From Amoebophrya sp. AT5.2 (Eukaryota > Sar > Dinophyceae > Syndiniales > Amoebophryaceae), in assembly GCA_005223375.1 (NCBI GenBank), contig RXOD01005375.1:1-14464 (forward strand): a stretch of 14,464 nt of DNA, read 5' to 3'. The notes below the pieces were generated by a model that saw nothing but the letters and a program-made list of their open reading frames with translations, made no database searches and had not been told where the DNA came from. A program made the translations under genes and the position numbers. Positions 1 to 7,395 of the stretch are shown in pieces (positions within the stretch are counted from its first letter, which is position 1; each line of letters opens with the position of its first letter).

Positions 1-128
1 GCTCGCGTCCATGGTGTGGGTGACCACAAATTCACTGTCGTATGATTGACTCTCTCTCGCTCTCTCTGCACCATAAATATGCCTATTTATCCACACCTTG
101 AATTCCTCCACACCAATTCATTATTCAG

Positions 129-937
129 GAAATCGATGCACGAGGACTATGATGCTGAACACGCGGACCAAGAGAAGACGCTGGCCGGCCTGGAGCTCGA
201 GCTGAAGCACGCGCAACGGAAACTGGGACGGGCAGTCTCGAAAATGGTCGCCATGGAGAAAGCGATGCATGGAGTCCGAAACTCAATGCAAGGGTACAAC
301 TTAAAGAAAATACATTCTTAGTATAAAGTAAGTTCATTACCTTGCGTCTTAGTACATCGGTTTAACCTTCGAACACCGTTCGCACCTCCGTAGTTGTTGA
401 CCTTGACTCGTGCCGAGGTTAGCACCGGAGCACCGCATCAATCGTCAACATACACTCATTACACTCATTACTTAACGACGAACGACGAAGATCCCGCCCA
501 GCCTCCATTGAGAGTTTAATGTGTTGCTGTTGCTGATGCGCCGTGACCGTGAGGTCGTGACTCATCTCCGCCTGCCTAAGTACGGCTACGCTTTCACGGG
601 ATGACGCCACTAGATGGATAGCTGCAGACAAAGCGGATCGTGGACGTGGTTCTTGCCGCGCGTTTCAGATTGTGCAGTGCCAGTATGTATTGCTCCGCCG
701 GCTAACAATAACATCCCATCTTATTCTTTGAATGAAACCCGCAGGTACGATTCACAATTTGGGCATGCCGTGAGTCCCAACGCGGAGCCAGAGGCCACGA
801 GCCCGGCAATGACAGTGCAGGAGGACGAACGCGATTACATGAAGGACGCACTGCACGAAATCCTCGAACAGGTCGACCCGCGCTACCTCGGACGCTCCCA
901 GCATGGCCTCAGGAGCAAGAACAGCGTCACCGGCTAA
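129..937 (+). CDS. Small coiled-coil-like protein, last two exons (probably 5'-partial)
   Basis: Two exons join cleanly: 129-293 (acceptor TTATTCAG, donor GG|GTACAA) and 745-937 (acceptor CCCGCAG). GG from the first exon plus G from the second makes a Gly codon, so the phase agrees. The stop is TAA at 935-937. The first exon encodes a charged, Leu/Lys/Glu-rich helical stretch (DQEKTLAGLELELKHAQRKL, then SKMVAMEKAM) that could form a coiled coil. The second begins YDSQFGHAV, passes a Pro/Glu-rich linker (NAEPEATSPAM) and ends in a second helical part (YMKDALHEILEQVDPRYLG) and a basic tail. About 118 residues are visible. The coding may start at ATG 136, or the acceptor at 127-128 may join an exon left of the window; I prefer the second. 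Family not recognised. Confidence 0.55.
294..744 (+). other. Intron in the first gene (451 bp)
   Basis: This is a GT-AG intron with donor GTACAA and acceptor CCCGCAG. All of the first exon's frame closes at TAG 319-321 if it is not removed. The stretch GGTAC occurs at both boundaries (293-297 and 744-748, the acceptor copy reading AGGTAC). It contains a 9-bp exact tandem repeat, ACACTCATT, at 452-460 and 461-469. An in-frame ATG at 614 runs through the end of the intron into the last exon, so an alternative start there cannot be excluded. Confidence 0.6.
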
Positions 938-1893
938 GTGAGGACGTTAAGGCGGTCCATGAAAAAGAAGATACGCTATGATACTGATAGTGATGTTGCA
1001 TGATTTTCTTAGTTATTAATTTACTAAAACTTATACTTATTCAATGCGGCTGCGGCAAAAAAAAAACCGCAGGTGCAGGAGGATCTACTACACTAGATAG
1101 AATAGGACATTTCTCTCTGTCGTTTGAGCATACAGTTTTAAGTTTCTGTTTTTCTGCAAGCACAAGGAAGCAGTGCCTTCCAAGGTAAAGTTAAGTGATA
1201 TACGTAGCCGTCGCAGCTGCGGCTCTGCCTCTGCCTACGATCGACAAGCAAGCCCATACATAGAGAAACAGCACTCGGTTGCCTTTGCGTGAAAAATGTT
1301 AACTTTTTTCCTATGCGTAAGTACATTTTTTCGATCACTATCACTTTAATGAGGCCCAGTATCTGGACCTGCTCGATTGCACTACCTGACAACTACATGC
1401 TCGACGATGTACAATAGAATCGCCAGATTTTTCGTTTCTTCCTGCATTTTCCATCTGAATCGTTCCTGGGCGACGTGGCAGTGGGCTTGCTGTGCTTTTT
1501 TCAAAGTAAGTGTTCATCGGAGGCAAAGTAAGTGTTTCAAAGTAAGCGTCTTTGCATCGATTCGATGACGAGCAGATCTCGCGAGAGCAAGGAGTAGCTG
1601 AGAGAGTCTCAGACTTTTCGTTCGAGTTGGGGCAAGTCGTAATTAAAAGCCAGGTCGAAGAGGATGCGTTCATCTTGCGCTTGCCAAAGCCTAAGCCAAT
1701 ATGAAATTATAAAAAAATCTTCGGCATTGAAGCACCTAGACTTACAAATAGAAATACATTTAGATAGACCAGAGCGAAGGGAGTGGGAGAAAGAACCTAC
1801 CTTAAGCATCGCCAGCCTTATCTCGTTGCGCAAAAGTCGAGCGTATTCGCAGCACCGATCGATTCACCCAGCAAGAGGACGAGCCAGAACAAG
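938..1893 (+). other. Region without a supported gene
   Basis: The stretch separates the first gene's stop from the start of the 295-residue gene and presumably holds a 3' UTR and a promoter or 5' UTR. Open frames here (for example 1341-1673 on the - strand) are short, low in codon structure and resemble no family I know. At 1050-1072 the arms CTGCGG and CCGCAG flank C plus ten A, a perfect 6-bp hairpin. A short repeat cluster lies at 1502-1546. An in-frame ATG at 1783 could extend the next gene by 37 residues. Confidence 0.5.
1502..1546 (+). repeat. Three copies of CAAAGTAAG
   Basis: The 9-mer CAAAGTAAG occurs exactly at 1502-1510, 1524-1532 and 1538-1546, with spacings of 22 and 14 bp. Each copy resembles a consensus 5' splice site (AAAG-GTAAG without the doubled G). 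No exon could be tied to any of them. Confidence 0.6.
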
Positions 1894-3325
1894 ATGGGCG
1901 TCCTTTCGAATCATCTGCACACGTTCTTTAATGAGACGCCTACTACGGTGGACGCTGCTGCAGAAGGTATTCGATACTCACTGGAGCGAGTCTGTTCTTT
2001 CGTAGTTTTCGGGTTCACGGTGCATTCAGCACAGGAATGCTTTCTGATTGTGCATAAACTACGTGTCACCAGGTAACTTGGGCCTTGCTGTTCCTGCGGT
2101 CGGAGATGCGACGAACGACCAGGCTGGGGATGCCGATGCCGTTCTGGCCGGAAACGCCGGTTTTCCGACGGATGCGTTGAAGGACGTCCAACCCGACGCT
2201 ATGCCTGCGAAGGTGGAAGAACTCTTCGGGAAGCCTCCGACCGTAGACAAGAGCAAACTCGACCTGAACGTAAGCATCAGATCATGACGAAGATGTTGGA
2301 TCATAGAGTACTCTGTTCCTGCAGGCGGCTCCTTATAAAAATCATTTTTTAATGAGTGTGTGGCGACGCTGTCTATGGTTCGTTCTGAGGTCTGAGTATA
2401 CTAGTTAGTACTACATCGATCTCGTTTTCATCAAACCCAAACGCACCAAGCGCACCGATGCCCGAATGTCAATATCGAATCATCTTTCTCGTTACCTGCT
2501 TGCTCAGGGCATGGCGAAGTTGCGTTTGGCGGCTTTTGAGGCGGAGGACGCGGACGCTGCGCGAACGTGGGCTGCGAACCTGGCGGAGTTGAAAAAGCAG
2601 TGTTTCTCGGACAACACTGTGCAGCCGTGCCAAACGCTCGCCACGGAGAGCATGTTCATGGCAGCGAAGTACTACCAGATGTGGGACGAGTCCATGGCAA
2701 TGTGGGATCAGCAAGGTTCATCTTCTGTTTCAATCGATTCGAAGAATGCGCTTCAAATACAAATGCTAAATTTACAGAAACAGCAGTGACCGAAGGTTGA
2801 CGGATCAACATCGATGAGACAGAGGGAGCGGGAGGAACAAGAATAAACGATTTCTTGTTATTGTAAAAAAAGTCGCGTTCACGACGACGCCTGAACAACA
2901 AACGAAACTTATCAGGGGATGGTGCTGGGGCGCATGGCTTCGAAATGCCGGCCGTGGACAGTGCCGTGGGAGTTCCCGAAGCCGACCACAGTGCTGGGGA
3001 TGCGGCGGCAGCTATGGCGGCCGACGCTACAGGGGGAGAGCAGGCGGACTTGGCCCCGGCGGGGGTGGATGGCGGGGCGGAGGAAGCAGCGGAGGAGGCG
3101 CTCGCGGTCGCAGAGGCGGGAATGGGCGGGGGGGCAGTAGCACTCTTGGCAAGCACAGTAATCAACGTGGCGGCGTCGGCGGCATCCACGTCGAAGCTGC
3201 TGAAGAATATCAATATGGCGGCTTTTGGGGGGAGCGACAACAACAGCAGTTCCGAGAAATCTACGCCTACCCAGAGCCAGAAGCTGGGAAAAGCAGGCGG
3301 GGTGGCGAGCAGAAACTTCCTGTAG
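1894..3325 (+). CDS. Four-exon gene for an Ala/Gly-rich 295-residue protein, function unknown
   Basis: Exons are 1894-1966, 2073-2269, 2508-2715 and 2916-3325; introns are 106, 238 and 200 bp, all GT-AG (donors GTATTC, GTAAGC, GTTCAT). Phases 1, 0 and 1 agree at the three junctions and the joined frame is open to TAG at 3323-3325. The protein begins MGVLSNHLHTFFNET; residues 25-90 are Asp/Ala/Pro-rich; residues 91-159 form the most structured part, rich in Ala, Trp and Met with two Cys (KKQCFSDNTVQPCQ) and MFMAAKYYQMWDESMAMW. Residues 170-230 are an acidic Ala/Gly/Glu-rich stretch, 231-250 a mildly hydrophobic Ala/Val segment that might contact a membrane, and the end is Ser/Lys-rich. The start was chosen for its context (AAGATGG); ATG 1783 is in frame. 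I recognise no family. Confidence 0.7.
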
Positions 3326-3972
3326 AAGACATCGCCACGGGAAAAGAAAAATAGTCAACAGCAACTTCTTCATCTTCATTCTTCTACAGTATAAGCACAA
3401 GGACGAACAACATCATTATGAGCAGCATCACCGATATTCGACGCGAACGCTCTGTGCGTTCTACCAGTGATCGCCACATCGACGTGTTTCGCAACATTTT
3501 GATCTTGCCTACGATCGAACGAAAGAAGTCGGGGTGGCTGTGGCGGGTGGAGGAGGCGCGAGCGGCTGGAGGAACATCAAGAACAGCTCCGACAGCAAAC
3601 CTATTCAGCGTGATATAAGAAACCGCAGTTGGGAGAAAAAACAGACTCGAAAATTCAGATTTGGACTTTCTTCCGTACTACTACTAGAACTAGCGCAGCA
3701 CTTGAGCAGTTTGACCTTGAGAACTCTTTTTTGGAATTCAAGTTCCTAGAACTTCTACGACTCGGAATATCACGCGACCGGGGACCGTAATTGTACAACT
3801 TGAACTTGTTCAGATAGCAGTCCTTGAGAAAGCGTTTGGGGCGTTCGCGTCGATGCAAGCTAGAACGACCAGCGTGGCGGGCGCGGTTGAAGACGGCCGT
3901 TGTTTAACCACTTCGACGATCCGCTGGACGGAACTTCGTCAGATGACAAACTACAAACAAAGAGTCGGCGCG

Positions 3973-3998
3973 GCCGGATCAGGAAGCCGGATCAGGAA
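3973..3998 (+). repeat. 13-bp exact tandem duplication
   Basis: GCCGGATCAGGAA occurs twice head to tail (3973-3985 and 3986-3998), followed by the partial echo CAGGAAC. It lies in noncoding DNA. Confidence 0.75.
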
Positions 3999-4701
3999 CA
4001 GGAACTGCAGTTTTCCACTACTTTAAGAACTTATTTTTGAAGGAGAAGCACCAGACAGGTGGAAAAGCAGAAATGAAAATGAATCGTAAGAGCCTGAACT
4101 GGCACAGGGGATCGGGAGCCGAATCGTGATGGATTCCTCAAAAAAAAAACAATTCCGCTTTGGATTTGGCTGCGCGGCGAGCGCCCAAACAAGCCCTCGC
4201 ATTAGCAGGGCGCGGATGTAATTCTTTGAAATAGCTGTAGGAGTCATACACGAAACACGCTCCGCGATACAAGGTTGCAGTCACAGTTTTGGTTGGGGTC
4301 CCGAATCAGCGTGGTGTCTCTGGTGCTTGCGATGCACCCCTAAAAATTTAGATTCATGAAGATCATCTCGTGACAGATCGATGAGATTTGATTGTCGCCT
4401 CTGTTTTAGAATCCGAGCGAGCCCCTACTAAGTAGTAGTACCCGCAAGGCGAAGGGCTAGGCCAACGCAAATGTTGAAACTAGCGGCCGTTGATTTTTAT
4501 GCATCGATCACATTTTCCGATCGTGTTTAGATCCGAATCCGATCCCCATTTCGACGATCCTCCGTGTTAGATAAGCCTGATGAATTGTCCATTGTGCCAA
4601 AGTAGAAGACTGTAACCAAGTGATGCGACACACTCGTGAATATATGTGTGACGAGAAATCTTGCTTCTTGTGAAGATCCTTATCGGTATCTTATCCGTCT
4701 C

Positions 4702-4726
4702 TGGTGGTTGTGGTGGTGGTGGTGGT
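4702..4726 (+). repeat. TGG microsatellite
   Basis: An imperfect run of TGG/TGGT triplets in noncoding DNA upstream of eL19. It is simple sequence, probably of slippage origin. Confidence 0.7.
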
Positions 4727-4774
4727 CGTGAATAGAAGTTCCAAATGCAGGAGAAGATTGAGATCACGAATGAT

Positions 4775-4848
4775 CGCTCTAAAATTTAGATTTTTTCGGT
4801 TACCTTCTAAGGCGAGCAAGCAATCGCTTGTAAACCCGATTTAGAGCG
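4775..4848. repeat. 9-bp inverted repeat with a 56-nt loop
   Basis: CGCTCTAAA at 4775-4783 is the exact reverse complement of TTTAGAGCG at 4840-4848. The left arm overlaps AAAATTTAGATT (4781-4792), a 12-mer also present at 4343-4354. It could form a stem-loop or be the remnant of a small inserted element; no target-site duplication was seen. Confidence 0.45.
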
Positions 4849-4957
4849 CTAGCAGTGCTAATTACGCGTATCTGAGTCTGAAAGATTCGCAAAGATTCAT
4901 GCTAGATCTCGTCCTAGACCGAGTCCTAGACAGAACTCATCAGCCACTAGCAGTGCT
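4849..4957 (+). repeat. Cluster of short direct repeats upstream of eL19
   Basis: CTAGCAGTGCT occurs at 4849-4859 and 4947-4957. Between the copies are AAAGATTC at 4881-4888 and 4891-4898 and GTCCTAGAC at 4911-4919 and 4923-4931. The copies are exact. The cluster ends about 180 bp before the eL19 start codon, so a promoter role is possible but not shown. Confidence 0.5.
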
Positions 4958-5135
4958 TGTACGTCAAGCTGAATAGCCTCTACTCATCATTTCAACCGAC
5001 GCCTGCAATTTTTCGAAACACTCCACAGGGAACAGCAGGAGTCCTTCTCGGATCTCTTGTGGTAGAAGATCTCTTTCGTGGATCTTAGCGGTAGTTTTCC
5101 TCCTTCCGTAGCTCTCTCAGACACTCTTCGCAGAA

Positions 5136-6145
5136 ATGGTGCTCTCCGCGCAGAAGCGACTGGCCGCCAGCATCAAGCGGTGCGGCGTGAACAAAATCTG
5201 GATGGACCCCAACGAGATGAACGAGATCAAGCAGGCCAACTCCCGCTTGGCTATCCGCAAGCTGCTCAAGGACGGCCTCATCATCCGCAAGCCCCAGGTC
5301 ATCCACTCCCGGGACCGCGTCCGTACTTCTCAGCCCATATTTAATTTTTTCGTCTTTATTTTTTACTTGAGTACTTTTTCAGTTCGAGTTAGTGTTAGTA
5401 GGTGGTGGTCAGTTAGTGTTAGTAGGTGGTGGTCACATCCACATGGATTTAGAGAGAGCATTAAACTGCACCCTGCATCTCCTGGACGCGCTGTCCCCTG
5501 AAACTTCGTGCCGCTCGCCGCGTCCTGATGGCCACGGACGTTGTAACCAAGAGTAGCGAAAGTGGAAATGTGACCCAAATGAGAGAGCGTCCTCAATCCA
5601 CACATCCTCATCCTTTCACAGGCAAGAACCTGGCCGCCAAGCGCAAGGGCCGCCACACCGGAACCGGAAAGCGCAAGGGTACCAAGGATGCGCGTATGCC
5701 GCAGAAGGTTCTGTGGATGCGCCGTCAGCGCGTGCTGCGTCGTCTCCTCAAGAAGTACCGTGAGGCCAAGAAGATCGACAAGCACCAATACCACAAGTTC
5801 TACCTCAAGTGCAAGGGTATTTTTCTAATACCGGTTTCATACACATACTAACTTTACATCATAATTAATATGCCAGCAGCAGTGAGAGAATTGTAAGGGA
5901 CGGGGCGGAGGCCTCCACCGAACGAGGAGAAGGAGCATAGAAGTCATAATATTATGCAACGACCCACAGGTAACGTGTACAAGAACAAGCGTGTGCTGAT
6001 CGAGTTCATCCACAAGGACAAGGCGGAGACTTCGAAGAAGAAGGCGCTGCAGGAGCAGCAGGAGGCTAAGAAGACCAAGGCTCGCATGCTCAAGGAGCGC
6101 AAGGCTTTGGCCAAGGAGGCTAAGGCTGCCGAGGAAAAGAAGTAA
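5136..6145 (+). CDS. RPL19: Large ribosomal subunit protein eL19
   Basis: Structural protein of the cytosolic 60S ribosomal subunit; the family is found in archaea and eukaryotes. Exons are 5136-5322, 5622-5816 and 5970-6145, giving 185 residues, the usual family length. Introns of 299 and 153 bp are GT-AG (donors GTACTT and GTATTT, both acceptors CACAG) and both junction phases restore family sequence: SRDRV joins [12 protein letters not shown], and KCKG joins NVYKNKR. Recognisable blocks are the N-terminal [12 protein letters not shown], the DPNEMNEI motif, [14 protein letters not shown], the basic [14 protein letters not shown] loop, and [20 protein letters not shown]. The C-terminal third is the typical long Lys/Glu-rich helix. 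The start ATG 5136 is preceded by CGCAGAA; an AG just upstream could be a cis or trans splice acceptor. The copy looks intact. Confidence 0.97.
5323..5621 (+). other. eL19 intron 1 (299 bp)
   Basis: Donor GTACTT follows CGCGTCC; acceptor CCTTTCACAG precedes GCAAGAAC. Removing it makes the codons R-V-R-K-N continuous as in the family. It has an AT-rich 5' part, an exact 24-bp tandem duplication, and stop codons in the frame of the first exon. Confidence 0.93.
5387..5434 (+). repeat. 24-bp exact tandem duplication inside eL19 intron 1
   Basis: Two identical 24-bp units lie at 5387-5410 and 5411-5434, each beginning AGTTAGTGTTAG and ending GGTGGTGGTC. Identity of both copies suggests a recent duplication. 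Confidence 0.9.
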
Positions 6146-7395
6146 ACGGCTGTCTGAGCACAGAGGAGACCTGATGAGTTATGAAGGAAGAACTACTGGG
6201 AAGTCTTTTCTGAGGAGGAAAGAAGCGGAAGAGACCTCTGCGTCGTCGTGGCGGAAGTTGCATTTGTAGAGAAGGAGCCCCGGGACGGCGACGGCTTCTT
6301 GTTTACAGGGAATCGGGATTCAAAAACATCTTCGGTACTGCACATCAAGGCGTGCCGCCTGGCATGCGGGGACAAGCGAGGAAGATGTCGAATTGTAGTT
6401 TAGCCACTGCCACAGACTGACGAGCGAAGAGATCCGTGGAAAAACCTGCAAAAACACGGCAGTCGTGGGGCCCGCTTCGCTGAACAATTTCTGGCGTCGT
6501 AGAACGACCAGACGGTGTTCGGGTGAAGCGCTTCGTCTATTTCGAAATACGAGAGACGTTCTGCAGATTGTGCACGGAAGGTACTGCAATTTTGAAGTCA
6601 GGGCGAGCTTCCGTTTGAAAACGTACTTCAACTTTGCTAGGCGTGGTACAAAAAAAAAACAAACACAAAGAGAAAGATGTTGTCGTTGCCACTCAATTCG
6701 TCATCGTCGTCGTCGTCGGTCGGTGATATTTTCCGTTGATCGTGCCTGCTGCAGCTGTTTGTCACTTTTCGTTTGCTTTCTCGTCATCGTCTCTCGTGCG
6801 CATGTCAATGTTGTCGCTGCGCCTGCTCCTCGCGCTCGCATGCATACGCTAGTCTAGACGTTGACACAATCGCAGAACAGACAGAGGTGGCTACCGCTAC
6901 TTTATGCTGTGTTACATAAAAAAAATGTTTGCGAGGATTTTACTTTAGGTTTAGTCAGGCTCAGGAGGGGCCATACCCATGTAAGTTGATTACCCCACCC
7001 GTTGTTCTTGACTACCCCATTTACCCCCTGGTTTTTCTACTGAGGCGGCCGCGCCTTGCATTTGCTTGGTTTTGAGACATCAGACGCAGACCAGCACAAG
7101 TACTTACTTTGGCCACCTATATTCCTTTATTCAACGTATACTGTTAGCGAATGGACATGGAGGAGTGGAACGCGGCCCCGGGGCCACGGCGACCACGAAC
7201 GATGGGCTCACGCCGGTCACACATGTTGAGCATGTGCATGGTGAGGTCGCTGTGAAGTTTCGTCGCCTTTGCCGGCGCGGCAGCACGGGACCGATGAGAC
7301 CCGAGGTCGGTTGCATGTCGCTGTCATGCCTCGACGCCGGACAGCGAACGGAGAAACAGAAAGCGAATGCGAGGGTTGAGAGAAATTGGAGGATC
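6146..7395 (+). other. Region between eL19 and the repeat-rich membrane protein
   Basis: Probably holds the eL19 3' UTR and the promoter or 5' UTR of the next gene. The frame 6465-6857 (130 codons) is Arg-rich simple sequence with a Phe/Leu/Cys run and resembles no family, so it is not called. A CGT/TCG run lies near 6699-6718 and an A-run near 6650. At 6990-7030 the motif TACCCC recurs (ATTACCCCACC, ACTACCCCATT, TTACCCCC). The frame of the next gene is open from 7066, but there it begins with TTG; in-frame ATGs are at 7294, 7315 and 7396. Confidence 0.5.

Larger units (their letters stand above)
3326..5135 (+). other. Long intergenic region, no gene seen
   Basis: About 1.8 kb between the 295-residue gene and eL19. 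Open frames on both strands are under 75 codons and look random. I looked for tRNA-like and small RNA signals and saw none I could support. The first part (3326-3900) mixes short frames and AT-rich runs; an A-run sits near 4140. The last 400 bp before eL19 carry several short direct repeats and an inverted repeat, listed separately. The eL19 promoter and 5' UTR must lie in the right end; 5085-5133 is pyrimidine-rich and ends in CGCAG. Confidence 0.55.

Noticed and set aside
2656..3243. 195-codon open frame on the - strand
   Set aside because: Ala/Ser/Pro-rich shadow of exons 3 and 4 of the 295-residue gene, which agree in phase.
4260..4420. Possible small structured RNA
   Set aside because: GATGAG and nearby pairing invited a snoRNA reading, but no proper C and D boxes or terminal stem could be found.
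6465..6857. 130-codon + frame
   Set aside because: Arg-rich, built on CGT and CTTT-like simple sequence, with no motif and no partner exon.
7066..7395. N-terminal extension of the repeat protein from 7066
   Set aside because: The codon at 7066 is TTG, and starting there places the signal-peptide-like segment about 120 residues inside. ATG 7396 explains the sequence better.
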